Assembly: GCA_013400155.1 (NCBI GenBank)
Contig: VXBM01001894.1
Span: forward strand, 20,710 to 84,709
DNA from: Helopsaltes ochotensis
Taxonomy: Eukaryota; Chordata; Aves; Passeriformes; Locustellidae
Length of the DNA stretch: 64,000 nucleotides
Direction of reading: 5' to 3'
Position 1 is the stretch's first letter. Each line of letters opens with the position of its first letter. Positions 41,401-56,400 of this stretch are shown piece by piece. Below the pieces are notes generated by a model. It did not search any database and was not told where the DNA came from. It was given only the letters and a program-made list of their open reading frames with translations. The translations under genes and the position numbers were made by a program.

Positions 41401-44400
41401 GCCAATCGACAGTGTCCTCACCATCCACGTATGTTTCTGTCAGCAGTGTCACTGTGGATAGACTGTATCAGGATATCAGATGTTACATTTCTATTTTAAA
41501 TATATAAAGGACCTCGGTCAAACTGATCTCTTTGTGCAGCTTTAACTGTGAGGAACATGCAAATGGTTTCACTACATTTAACTCCTTTGTTCTCCATTCT
41601 CAACAAGCCCAAGCAGGATGCCTGGAGGATATACAAGGCACATAAAAAGAAAACAGCATCAATTCTGCTACCCTTCTCCAATAACTGGAGCTGGCAGAAT
41701 CATGACTGGCCAAGTGTGATCCTCAGCATCTCCAGTCAGCTGCTGCAGGATTCAGGACTGTGCACACAATCACTTCTGTGCTGCTGAGCGTGCCAAATAT
41801 ACGAGCAAAGGATAAAGCGAGACCAGCCATCGCTTGGACAACAGCTCTTACCTCAAGCCTGGGCTTGGGTTCCTCCAAAGAGTATAAACAGAGCAGCCCA
41901 GAGCAGCAGTGTTTTACAGGGAGTATTGCTCACATTTTTAACATATGAAAAAAAATTTCTTTTTCAAACTAATGGAAAAAATCTGCACAGAACTGAAGGA
42001 CTTGCAGATACATCTTCCTAACTAGCAAGTGGTAAAAAACTACATAATGCCAGTAAACCCCTTCCAGTTTATGTGCAACAGCAAAGAATTGTACTTCACT
42101 TCCATTTCCTACTGATCCTTCCAGCAGTAATTGTGGGGCTCGCAAGGCCAGGCAGTTGTGCGTGTTTGCTGCCACTGAGAGGGCAAAGATTCATTAGTCA
42201 CCACGAGCACAGCACACACTGCAGCCTTGCCAGCAGTTCATTCTCCCAATCACTCTTCTCCCCTTCCCCCTCCCCCTCTCAAATTAAGATTCTGGATGTA
42301 TTTCTCAGTGAGCAGTAGCTAATGTCAAATTTCACAAGTGTAACGCCCTTCTGAGTTAGCTATCTGAGGAAGGTATGCCCTTTTAGGTGGTGTGATTTAT
42401 TCTTATTTTTATTTTAAATACAGTGCTTTGGAGAAATTACTTCTAATTCTACTACTTTGAAGATGCTATCTCACAGGATTTTCACTTTGAGGGCTTGAAC
42501 TCCTGGCAGGAGGCAGGATGGAAATCCTCTGTTCAAAAGCTTTTGGGCCTTCTGACTGACAGCTGAGTACAAGCCCCTGCTTATTAGCTGTATGTCACCA
42601 TCTGCCACTATTCTGTAGCCCCACAACCTTCCAGTCATTTTTGAGCTGTACAGGAAAGCAAGATCTCCCCAAACTAGGCCAATTATAATCTTCTGTTTAA
42701 AAAAAAAGTGGTCTTTTGTTTGTGGTTTTAAAAAATAAGTCTCAAATACGTGCAGACTACCTCACAGGCAACAACAAAAGCAGACCTTTGTACTCTGCAC
42801 ACAGATGCTGGAAAACAAATCCAAGGAATACCTTCAAAGAAGCAGAACTAGAGGAAACTCACTTGAACGAGGAGGGAAGATACAACACACAATTCTTGTG
42901 CAGAGGCTCGGCTGATCAAAGAACATCTCAAAATAAAAGGATGATGAACATGACGACAGGCAATGGGAAAAGGATTTAAAAACACTTCTGAATTACATCC
43001 ATTAGTAAGAGCTTTTAAAATATAAGAAGAAATCCCACAGTGGCATCAAGACAAACCGGCATACTGCCAAATCAATATAGGATGCTTTTCCCAGCCTTCT
43101 CCTAGAACAGCAAAATAAAACTGCTGTCTTCACGCTCCCCCAGTGCAACATCCCCACCGCACGTCTGAGCCCTCTGTGAAGACAGTTCCAGCAGTTCTTT
43201 AAGGACCATGGGCGTGATGTCTTTACATCACACTGAGCAGTCACAACCAGGGGCAATGTTACAAGACCTCAATTAGCTGGACATGGCTGAACAGGCAGCT
43301 ATGATGCCATGAAGGTGGGCAGTTGTATTCCCTGGAAACATGCACAACACACTATTTACATGAGGATGGAGCTGGATTTGATTTGTTGTTCCATGAGGCT
43401 GTAGCATGTTCAACTAGGGATGGGCGTGTACATCAGCAAACATAGAAAATGTGCTTCTTGGAAGAGCTGAGGAGACCAAGAGGACTGGATGCAGGACAGC
43501 AAAGAAACTACAAAGACTGAAATCATCACAATGTGTCAATTTTGAAAAGGCCACTTAAGGTCAATTAGTTTGACACCAGTCAGGATCAAAACAATTGAGA
43601 GGTTCAGTTATAGTTCCACTGACAGAAACACACAATTAATGCTGGTCAAGCTGGCTGTTAGGGCAGGGTGTCTAGTTCTGTTTTCTAACAGGTCTGAGCA
43701 AACAAATCTGATGTCATTATTTCTCAGGGCAAGGAATCAAAGAAAACCCACCTCAGTATAAGTAACAGACAGTTTTTTAATGAAAACTGATTTATACCAA
43801 GTAACTCTTGAGGAAAAAAAATTTACACAACTGCCCAGCACTTATCCATACAGCACACATATACTATCAGGAGAAAAAGCTAGATGAAATAAAAATGTCA
43901 TCGCTGAAGAAATGCCTGCAAGGAGATTTGCTAGAGCCAGAACAACCACAATCCTATTCAACAGTTTCAACACAGACTCAGCAAGTAAACATCACATAAA
44001 TACTGCCAGAGCTTTAGGCAGCAAATACAATGCGTCCCTTACATATAATCACAGGAATTTCTTGTGTACCAAAATCCATGGAAATAATTTGTACTGAAAT
44101 GAATGCAACAGAAACAAAAAATTGAAGGCTGTCATACTGACAGAATATTATAAAGTAGAAATTCAAGAGTTTTAGGCTTCAAACAATTCAAAACCGCCCC
44201 AGACTTTCTGGGTAACTATAGCCAAGTCACTCAGTAGCTCTATGTTTAATATATTTCAGGCCATAAAGTATCTTCAAGAAGTGCTGAAAAGGGAGTGATG
44301 GTAAGATACACATTAATATTTGTGAAAGCACTAGATCATGGTGTCACACCTGCTTTATCATTGCCAAGTTTTAAGCTGAAAGAACTCCCAGCCCAAATTT

Positions 44401-47400
44401 TGCTGCTGCCAAAAGCCCAGAAGAATGGCCTATTTATGGGTATTGTATGCTTAATTAAAAAAACCAAAACACAAAAGTCTGTTATGTAACTGAAAATAGC
44501 TGTCCCCTCTTTGAAGGAAAAAAAAATCAGAATGCAGTAGTTTTGCTGACTTCAAGCACTACAGGTTAACTGGGAAGCACAGATTTTGATATGGTTGTAT
44601 ACAGGCAGCACCATTTACAACTCCTAGACACATCACAGTTAGAAAACCAAAGTTTTTGTAACAAAAGGTAGTATGTGTCTGTTTGTTCCTGATTCACCAT
44701 GTTCAGCCAGTAGTGGAAAAAACAAACACATCTCTGGAGTGGTTTTTACTTTTGCATTTAGAGCACGGCATGTGGAATATGGGATAGTTCAGTTATTCTG
44801 ATGATGGTCAAGAAAGCTGAAGAGCCTATGTGAAATATCACATTTATTGAAACTGCAGACTGAAAGACTAGAGATTGTAATTTAACTCCTGAATCTCAGA
44901 CAGCCTGAACAAATTCCTTGCACTTACTTTCCTCTTACAGAGGAGGAGTATTTCACTCACTCTAATGTGGTCAGGAATCCATATATGAAACATGACCGTT
45001 CTGACTTCTGATACGACCCAACTGGATCCATCAGCTAACAGCCACCCCACACAACAAACACACTCCAGTTTAATTAAAAGGCTTAAGATTTCCATTTTCT
45101 ATGCAAATAATGTAGCTACCAAGGATCATTTTGCCCCATCAGTGCAATATTTAAACCATTATCAGATTTTTAGTAAAATCCCTTACAAATATACATCTCT
45201 GACCTAACCTGTACTTATACTAGTAAGAAATTTATCTTTTTCCTTTTGCAAGTTAATTCACAAAAGCACACAGCTGGAGATCATGGATTCCCTGGAACAT
45301 GTCCCAGAGTGCATACGGACAGGGAAACCAAGTTTGACGACTCTGGCTGGAGAAACAACTCAACTGATGTGGAAAATGTAAGTTGGCTTTTATATAAAGG
45401 GTGCTTATACTTTTTTATTCCCTAATCACACTTTTAAAACTTAGATAAGTCCTTGAGTGCAAGATAGAGCAGGCAATTTGAGACCAAAATGACCCAAATT
45501 TTCCATTAGTTTTGTTGGATAGGCACAGGAGCCAGGGGCCAGGTGAACAGTGCCAGGGAGAAGCTGGCTGAGCTGCACGTGTCAGACAGCACAGTGGCAC
45601 CAGGGACAGGAACCATCACCTCCACATTTTGCTTATTCTGCACAAGCAGGACTGGAGACAAAGGTGCTGCCTCTCAGTTATAAATCTAGGTGAGATTTGC
45701 TCAGCAGCTATGAGTGAGCCAGGCAGTGACAAGCACTGGATAGCTTCCTTTGCAGCTGTGTGGGGAGAGGAATGGCTGGAATTAGAAGTACTACTTGGAG
45801 ACTTATGGCAAGAGTTGGCCTTTTACACCATAGCCAGTACCCGGTATTCTGCCTTGTATGCTTCCTTGCTGCTTCTGACCACAGCTGCCGCTGAGCAACT
45901 GGAGAGAAACCAAATTTGGTGACTGGTTCCAGGTAAAAGTAGTCCCAGGCAGTAGCAGGATGGTTCCCACAAAGCCTGCCTTTTGGAAGGGAGGAGGGTC
46001 AAACACAGAAAAACTCACCGTCATGTTTAAAAACCAAAATCCAAATACTCTAATTCAAGGACCTAACTAAATTTTAAACATGTTAGGAACTAAGGCTGGT
46101 ATAACCACACTTTATTATTGACCAGTTCTCCAAAGAATAATAAAAAGATAACCTTAGAGAGCTGTGCCATAGTGAATAAAAGCTGACTTACCTTTTACCC
46201 ATAGGCTGAGTACTCATTCCTACCCTGGTCAGTGATGGCACTGATATCACCTACCAAGAGCATGGTGAAGCTCATCTTTGTAGAGCAGGGAATCAACAAC
46301 TGTAGACCAAGCTATAATGTGAAATTGCAAAAGGAAAGAGAATATAAAACTTAATTTAAAATCTTGGTGATTATGTTTACAGGCCAGTTGGCAGCTCACT
46401 ACTGAAATGGAGACAAATTTTAGAAAAACCTCCTTTATACTGGAGGACTGCTACTGCTTACACAGAGGCCAGTATGTGACTTTGAGGCCATAGGGAATCA
46501 CCAGTACCAGCTAGTCTGATCTGTGAAAACAAACTTTAGAGGTATCCAGACACTTCAAAGCTTGTGAATCTAACAAAGTTTCAGGTACATTGTTGTACTA
46601 GTTCATTTGTCTAAATCTTACTTTGAATTTATTAAAATTCAGCTTCCAATCAGAATTTTTACTGACCCTCTGTGCAGATTACAAAGGTTTCAGCTGAGAG
46701 CAATTTTTCAGCAATACTTGACACCAAGTCACCTGGTAACTCTTTCTGTCTTCAGGTAAGAGAAGTAAACTGTCTACTGTATTCCCTACAGACTAATGAA
46801 TAAAAGTACTGTGAAAATAACCACTGCAATCACTCTAAGCTATAAAGCATTCACAAACCCAATCTTCCCTACTGCAAAATGTGCCATCTTCAAAAAGCCT
46901 TCCTTGCTCAACAACTAAGCATAAAACACTCAAGTTACATGGTTAAATTTGCAATTTCTAGTTTTCCTGGAGAGCACTGAGACTTATGAGACTTACTCTT
47001 CTTTTTTTTTTTTTCCTTTTTTTGTTTCCTGGAAAGCACACATGCAGTATTTTCCCAAAGGGGAAAGTTTAAAAGTAATATATGCAAACTACAGTGTCAG
47101 TATGCTGAACACAGGAGGTCAAGCAGAAAATGCCTAATAGGTGGGGCTTAAGCACTACAAATGGATGATGACATGATAAATAAAAGGCAAGAGGAGTACA
47201 CAGATCTTTTCACAGTGTTTGATTGTGCTCAGAGAACATTGGCCCGACCCAATAACCTTGGATTTCCCTCATGTATGTAGTCTTAGCTGAAAAAAAATGA
47301 CATCAGATCAAAAGAAGAGACAGATGAAACATAAGAGCAAAAAACCTGGGAAAGAATTCAAGGTCCAAGACATGACAACATATTCCATGCTTGGCACAGA

Positions 47401-50400
47401 GCACACAGTATAATCTCCTTTCTCAACATGAAAAGCATTTGAAAAGCTTTTTAAAAAATGACCAGCAGATCAGACCCAAAGAACATGATTGTTAAAAGGA
47501 AGCTGAAGTCTGTAGTTTTTGCAAAATTCTCAAGAACCTTCTTCGAAGTCATGCAACCTCTAAAAGCAGTTCCTGTAACAGACATTATAACCTGCTTTCT
47601 TAGCTCAGCAATGCTGCCTGTAATGTCTGTAATCCAACAAGGCATCAGTGATAGCACCAAGGTAAGAACAAGAAAGCAGCCTATAGCTGGGCATCAACCA
47701 ACTGCTATAAAGGCACAGAACTGTTTTCATTTCAAAACAAAAGCCACTCCACTAATAGAAGAAAATAACAGGACACAACAGAGACAAATAACAACGTGGG
47801 GAAAAAAAACCGAAAAAACCCCAAAAGCACACAAGACATACATGAACTTGTGCCACACATGGACATTTAAAATTGAAACTGGAAAGAACTTCATTTGTTT
47901 CCTGTTTTTCATAATCCTGCATGGCAAGAGACATTGGAGACCTGTCCTCTCTCTCCAGCCGGTGTGGGGATATACTTATCTCAAGAGTAAAAGTTCAAAA
48001 GCAAAACAAACATATACTAGGATAATGTACCCAATCTAAAGTGCTCACCCAGTCTTCCCAATGTTCATTTAAAAAGCAACAATCCTGTATAAAAAGAATA
48101 TTGTTGACATAAAAGCAGAGGAATAAGACAACTACAATGCTCTACAGCTCTCTAGCTGGCATAAACTGGAGTTAAGACATTTTATCCTCCAGCAGAGTTC
48201 ATCCACCTTTAAGCCTGGCCTGACTGTCCAAGGTTACAAATCAAGTCTGCTAGGGGTGCAAATATGACAGCAGACTTCCTGTGGGGAAACCTGGGTACCA
48301 TGTGAGGAAGACAGATGTAACCATACTGCTTCCAGGTCCCTCTTGGTGCACAGTCTGCTGCAGGATCTGTACTAATGGGGTATGTGGAAGGTGGCTCTGC
48401 ACAAACCAGTTGTCATATTACATCTGCTTCTCTGTTATCAAAGACTTCCATGGCTCCCAGTAATGAAAAATTGACTGTATATATAAAACAGTTCTGCAGC
48501 AGCATAAACATTTATCAGAGATTAGCATTTCAAGTAATTAAAAGCAGAGCTGCTGCTTATTATGTAGGTGAAATAAGACCATGCAGGCAAGATGTGACGA
48601 AGGCACTTGTGAATTAATTTTATACTGATCACAGTAACTGATCAGTATAAAAAGCATCAGACAAGCAGCTAATTTTATTAAGTATACTTTAAATCATATT
48701 GGTATGAGACTGTTGTAATGGCAATCTAGAATTAATTTTTTAATTTGTCAGGGCTGCTGTAAAGTCATACACGTACATGCTAATCTGCAGCCCCATGATG
48801 GACAGCATCAAAGAACTGAGCAGGTCATGAGCCTCAAGACATCTTCATTTTTCACACACACTCCTACTACATCGTGAGCTAACAGTATTATTTTGTATCA
48901 ATTTAGCAATGACAGCTGCACTTATATAAACCATCTCAGCAAAGAACTTTCAAACAGTTCACAAAAAAATTAATTTCTCAATACCCATGTAATGTAAAAT
49001 ATAGCATCTATAAATGTGAAATAAAATCAGCAACTTTCTTCAGCAAATAAATTTAGTTGCACTCTTAAAATATCAATTTACACAAATCATCTAAAGGTGA
49101 TCTGCAAATGCAGCAGTCCCTCCAGTCTTCAGGGGAATACAGCCAAATGCTATACACTCTACTGGACTACAACTGAAAGCAAACAGAACAGAACAATCAC
49201 ACTGCTAAAAGCAGAAGGCTTCACTTACCCTTCTCTCCATCTGAAATAAGATCTCTTTCTCCCTTTTGCACAACTGTCAAATTCCCCATGGCTTGGCTGA
49301 GTCTTAATACACATCCATGATGATCACTACTGTCCACGGGGTCTCTAAGCTACAACAAGAATTCCATATACAGTACTTATTTTGCTACTAGAACAACATA
49401 TTCTAACATATGCAGGGGGGCAAAAACAAAGGCAACATCATCAGTCTTTCTTTAAAAAAGAGCCCAGGAATATGCATTGCTGTGGCAATCATGCCATGCA
49501 ATAAAAACCCAGAGAGTGTTTCTCTCACATACGAGAAATAGCACACACTATTTAAGTCAGTAATGAGTTACTTATTTTCAAGGACAAAAAGACTAAACTT
49601 GCACATACTTAAATACCAAAAAGGCAAACAGCTCACCATTGCTTCATACAGTCTGCTGAACTCCATATAGTTTGGAGTAAGAATAGCTCGCTGGTAGCCT
49701 TGAATAAGAGAAGGCTGCTGGGAAATGAGCCACAGTCCATCCTGCAAAACGCAGTAAGAAACATTTACTGAATAGATTCTTAAATGTTAAACCGCTGACT
49801 GAAATCAAGAAAATACTTACTGCATCAATAATGATAGGAATTCCTTTCACTTTTGATTTCTCTATAATACCCTGCAAAAAATGCAGATACTTTTAAGATG
49901 TTTGTTCATTTAGATCTTGTAGAATCCAAACCAAATTCATACAAAAAAAATCTCACCATGTAAGTTGTTTTTACAAAGTGATAGAAAAAAATCTGTTATA
50001 TTCTGCAAACTAATGTAAACATTTTCATATCAGCAGGTAATTTTACAGTCTTAATGTTTTCTCCCTGGTTTAAGTGTCTACAGAGTTGGTATGTGAATTG
50101 AGTATGCATGGCAAGGCTTTGGGAGGGGGAAGAGGGGCTACAAGTTGTCTGCACATACTTCAACAGTAACTGCTGAATGATCTCTCCTGTCCTTATCTTA
50201 ACCCACGAGTCTTTTGTTGTATTTTCTCTCCCCTGTCCAGCTGAGGAGGGCAGGAGGATAAAAAAGCTTTGATGGGCATCTGGCATTCAGCCAGGGTCAA
50301 CCCACCACAATAAGCAAACAAACAAGCAATCCCACCCACTCTGCCTGCTGTAGGAGGCATCTAATGCCAACACAAATCACACATAGTAAACATACATCTT

Positions 50401-53400
50401 CAATTAAAAAACCCAGAAAAATCCCAGTGAGTATAGATAGAAATCTACCAATAATTATCATACCAACTTCAGTTGCTTTGCTGCTGACAGCCCCACTGCA
50501 GTATTAGTTTACGTACAAACAAACACCCAAGACAAGCAGTGTGTATGATGTCATTTCATCTGTGGTTCTGCAGGTTTTATACTTTGAAATCAAAACCAAG
50601 GTGGCCCAGACAACAAACCATTTGTAAAAGTGTTTTTTCCAGCAAGGGTATCTCTGAGCAAACAGTCTGCCCTTTTTCTCTCACCTAACCTGGCAGCAGC
50701 AGTGACTGATCCTCAAGTTTTTTAATGAGCAGTGAAGTTTTTTTCAGTGTTGGTTATTGCCAACTCATCTTTGAAGCTAGGAGGTTTTTTTTCCTGTATA
50801 AGATAACAGAGCATGGTATCCATCCAAAAGTTTAATTACTTTTGAATGTTATTAAGCTCTTCAGATTAGCTATCATATGGCACTGAGCTTCAGAGGTTAG
50901 CAAGACATGATGTAAGGAATAAGGAAGCAATTTTTAATTAATGTTCAGTGTATTGAACATCTCCCTTTTCTTGTATAGAAGAATACCTACATTGCTTCCT
51001 GTAAATTATTACATATCCTCACAAACTTCACCACCTGACTCTGATTTTTCCAATACCAGTGGAAAATATTTCTCTTCCATTATCTTTGTGGGGCACTGTC
51101 TGCAGTTTGGAAGCATATTACCCACTGTTCCCAGCCTGAGGACTTGTCTCAACATACAGCTGCAGCTAGAGTAGAAGCTACCAGAGAACAGAAATCTTTC
51201 CTACCTAGACTTGCACAGCTTTGGCTGTGTGTCAGACTGCCAGGTGCCCACCTCCTCTGAGATCCCTAGGGAGCACCACAGATTCTTCTCGTATATGCAG
51301 CTACTTGAATAATTTTGAACCAATCACATGTTCGACACAACCCATACTGCTAAATTAATCAAATTTATTAGTAAGTATACTTAACAGCTGTGTGAGGATG
51401 GAGTCTTAAAACACATCTAGAATTAACATTCTGAAAAACAGAGCACCTCACTTTCAAAGCTTTTAAGAAATGTATGAGAGAGTACTTTCTTAATTCATTC
51501 ATGTTAATCTGCACAGATGTGCACAGCTCAGTTTTCCTTCACAGAAGCTGCACTGCTTTGCCCCTGCTGTGTTAAGTTCATTAACAAGTACCTTTAACTC
51601 AGCTCACTTTGTAACAATAAAACAAGGCTGTGCCTATCTAGCAACCAGATTTTTTGCTTTGCTGTTTGTATTTTCCTTGTATAAATGGATGTTATAGATC
51701 CAACAGCCTAATTATTTTTGAACCATACTAAGCTCTTCTGATTAGATATCATAGGACACTGAGACCCAGACCTCCACAAGATCATCCTCCCCCAGTCTTT
51801 GAAGGTACAAATACCTTTCACTATAACCTGTTTTTCTGACTGGCTAGAATTAGAATATTTTTGTACATTAGCAGCTTCACCAAACTCCTTCAGTACACTT
51901 AAAATTATTGCTGCTCCACTTTCCACTAATATGAATCACCAGTTTATTCTAGTATGTCAACTTCAGTAAGCCAGTGTTTCATGACACTTGGTTTTCTGAA
52001 ACTTTTTTAAGAAAGATTTCCCCAACAGAGTCAGTAAGGAAGTCTGAAGGAAGACACCAGATCTCAGGAGTCCTTATCTGTCTGAACTATTCTCTTAAAT
52101 GCATTATAAGCAATCTAGGAAAGGAATTTTGCCAACGTTTTGTTTCCAAAACAGCTGAAATTTGGCATTTGCTGTTATTGTTTGGCCCCTTTTCATGTTT
52201 CCTCATAATTGCCATCTTGGCTACTGGAATCTCTCACTCTCTCCTAAATAAGCAATCCGGAAGAGCCATTGTATACCAAAAGAATGTATGTATAAGATAA
52301 AAAAAAGTGGAAGTTACAAAGCACGACAGGGTATCTACAGCTAAATAGTGTCTGGAAGGCCAGAGCCCTGGTAACTTCAGAGAAATAAGGCATTTTTTTC
52401 ATAATCATGTTTTGAGTTCCTACCTCTCAAGCACATCATCCACAATCCTGAAACATTTGACCTCCACTCTAAAGAGAAATTTCACCTTGCTAAGTAAAAC
52501 CTACTGGGCAAGCAACTTTTATTGTGTACCAAGTCTCTGAGGTATCAGTTTCTAATCTAACATACTGAATGATCTTTGCTTGCTCTTCCTCACCTTATAA
52601 AACAAATAATCAGGGGATACAAAGTCATTTGTCTTATTTAGAAACCTCATTTTTGATTAAAAAATGCCAAACAATAAAAATCAAACAAAAAACCAAAGCA
52701 ACCAACCAAAGCTCCTATCCCTAGCATTTTCCTTTCTTTTATCCTTCCTTAAACCCAGACAGAAAGTGCTTGGAGATGGACAAAGAACCTCAGAGAGGAA
52801 GTTCTGGGGATGGAAGGGGTGATTTTGAAACTGTAATGAACCAGTAACGATCAGGGAACCCCCTTAAGACAGCCATGCATTTGAAGGACACAACATTCAT
52901 GGGATAACCTCTATTTCCTATTGACTGTGGACAGGACCACTGGAGAGCAGTTTGTCCCCTGCAGCCTAGACACCTCATTTAGGGTGGGATGAATAGCCAA
53001 CAGACATACCTGTCTCTCCTCAGCTGTTACAGGGGGCGCAAAGACACACTCCACTGTTCTATTTTTAGACACCAAGAATTAGGAGAGATGAAGCCCACTT
53101 TTAAACACTATTTCTGCAAATTCCATATTAAAAAAGACCTTAAATATTTGCATTAAGACGAGTTTATGGCAATAATGGCAACATCCCCTATGCAGAGTAC
53201 TTTGCTCCTGGAAGCAAAAATTTTCAGCTGTGTTTGTACCTCGGCATTTGGCATGGACTTTTTTTGGTTAATACCTGTAAATACAGAAGAACCTTCACTG
53301 TTAATTGCCCAACTAATACAGCTCAGACTAACTCTGCTTTCACACCGAAACCTATTTAACTGTTCCTAATAGAATTCTATGTATAAGCAGAAACCATCTG

Positions 53401-56400
53401 TTCAGTTTTATCCAATGTAACAATTATTTCTATGGGAAAGGATTTAAAAGAAAACATTGACAATTAAAAATATTAAGAAATGTCACTAAGACAAAAGCTG
53501 AAATCAAAACACCAATGACAAGTGAACAGCAACACATGCAGATATCAATGATTAGCCCAAGACATCACCCCTTCCCTTCAAACAGCATTTTGAATATTCA
53601 GATTTTGAAGATTCTAGCTCCAGGATATCCCAATGGACAAACTTCCTGTGCACAGAATGTATTATGCTACAACAGTAGTGGTTCAGCCTGAAGCAAGGTA
53701 GGAGTTGATTCCTAAGCCCTCAAGGACATCCAAAACTGAAGCACTGGACTCACACAGTGACCTTGGAACGAGTCACAAAGCAGAGGGGACAAAGATGAGA
53801 AGAGGATGACACACTGTCGTCACCCAACCTTATGACCTACAGCCACACTGTGTAGTTAAGATATCAAAGACTGAAATTTGGATCCTTCCTCTGCAATTCA
53901 TAGTCACGGCCAAAATTCAGTCTCTCACCTTTCATATTGAGAGTCTTAATAATAGGGTTTGGGCAATCTCTTGCTAGAGATAGTCTTTTTTGTATCAGCT
54001 GGCTAAATACTTGGTAGTCCTCTGAAACAGTGATTCAGCATTTGCGTGAGAAAAGGAAAAGAGGTGTCAACCCCCTCTTATTAAAAGTGATGATTAACTG
54101 TATTGCAAGACTGCAGTACTCATGCTAGAACAAATCTGTAACAGGAGTTTCCACTCCTAATAACAAGACCAAATCTGAAGCTTCTATCCTCATTAAGCCA
54201 AAGAGGAAATTACCTGGGATTCACACATCCCACGAAGATGCTCTATGGCACAAGCTCTCTCGCAGTTATTATTACTTGTTAGAAGCATCAAATATGTGAC
54301 ATTTAGAATTGCCCAAAATAGTATTTCAGTCATTGCATTTTTGGTGGCGGTTGTTGAGGGGAAGAAAGCCAGAGAGGGTAAAATTAACTTCAATCTACTC
54401 CTACTCTACTCTTGAAATACACAATTTCCTGAAAAAACCTTTTTCTTTGACTTGTTATTCAGGACTTCTACGCAAGCAACCTACTCAGTAAGAACTGAAA
54501 AAGAACTTGAGTCACAGTAGAAACCATTGGTTTATCAGAGGAAAGGTAACTCTTTACTGTAATTACAAAAACTTACAAAGTAAGGATGAAAAATTAATGT
54601 GTTTTAATTATTTTTTATTATCATAGAAACTATTCCCTTAAATGCAATGCATTCATTGTAGTAGAAATCTGTTTTCTGTATCACCTTTAACATGGGAATT
54701 TTAAAACAGATTCCCAAACCCAAATTCCAATCTTTAAAAGAAACGTAAAAGACAAAGCTGAAACACAAAAAAAACCAAAAACCACCAAAACACACCAACC
54801 ACCATACTTTCCCCGAAAAAACCTGAAACACAACTCCCAACACACTGATACCTGTACAACACACACACAAATGCAAAATGATTCAGGCTGGAAAAGACTG
54901 CAGGAGGGAGAAGCCTGAAGGAACAAATGGACAGGATACCACTGAGAGAGGACACAGTAATGCAGAAAAAGCATGATATGATTTAACCATTTGATAGCCT
55001 GCAGCTGTGCTGTGAAACAAGATTCACCTGCATGGTACTAACATGAACATCTAGGACTCCTGCACACTTCCACAAGTATTATGGAAAAGGGAATGAGACT
55101 GAGATGAGCCACTGGTTTTAAGAAACAGCTGCATGGAGAATAGTGGGGAACGTGAGGGAGAAATAAATTGCTATGGAGCTCCTAAGTACAAGCAAAGGAT
55201 TCCTTATCAGCCATGGAAGTGTTCACAGAGCAGCCACCCTGAGGCCCCAGGGGCAGAGAACAGGTGGTGCTCTCTCAGCAAGTACCCATAGCCTCTTGGA
55301 AAGAAACTCTGCTGTCTGGACTTCTCCACACAAGTCCATGAGTCAGCAATAACACCCATCCTATTTATGCTGCCCACATGCAACAGCATAAAAGCTGGTT
55401 CTCCACAGATCCACAGAAAAGACAATTATGTAGGTTTGCCACACCTGAGATATACTTTTCAGCTTTTTTAATTACATGCGGATTAGCAGAAGAATGCCTG
55501 TAGTGACTTTTAATATATTAGTAGTTTTATCACTACTTATGTTCTTCCTCATGAGCTAGTTCAGCTACACAAAACTTTAGCATTTGGTGTTTACAAAGGG
55601 AAGAATCAGGAAATTAGAGCCAGTCATTTAATTATAAGATTGAATTTTAATAAAATTCAGAACAGAAAACCAGATAAGTAGAATATATGAAGCAACATCT
55701 ATCCCACAACAGTAATTAATTTTCACATTGCCATTTTTCTATGTAGCAAAGGAAAGATCGCTTTACTTGACGTCAGCGAAAAAACACTGCATTTCCTCAG
55801 TCCCTTTAAGAGGTGTGTCTTCACCCACTCTTGGGAAAAGTCTTACTCATGTTCTCAAAAAGAAATTCAAGCTTTAACATGCCATAATAATGGACAGTAT
55901 TGACCAAAATGATATCCAAACACTTTAGGAAGCAGTGCCTTCAGCCCACTGAAAGTGCACTCCACTGCAATCCGCAAATGCCCAGTATGTAATTACACAC
56001 TCTGGTTTGGTAAAGACATGCAAATGTGCATAACCTGGCATTGGGAGTGGCAATTCTCTTTTACAGAGAACCCTCTCCTGAAAGCTTGGATCAGAAACTG
56101 CTGTTGAAATACCACCTATAATTGCTTATATTTTCTGCATGGATGCTGCCCTCATCCAGCAATCCTGAATCCATGGTTTTGTCAGAAACAGAGAGATAAA
56201 AGAAAAAAAGAGCTAAAAATTTCCTGTAAATGCTGCAGCTCAAAGCATTTCCCCACATCATCCTCCCCAAGGTGACTGGGAGGAACAAATAAGTTCCACC
56301 CCAACACGCTGCAAATCGATTCCTACAAATAGGCAGTGAAAGCCCTAGGAAGCATTTCTGCCTTGCTCGCTTCAAGTCTGGATAAATGCAGAGTTAGCAG

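Noticed and set aside
54868..54900. Possible reverse CR1 tail (GATTCAGGCTGGAAAAGACT)
   Set aside because: Only about 25 bases resemble CR1 and the following sequence does not continue the match.
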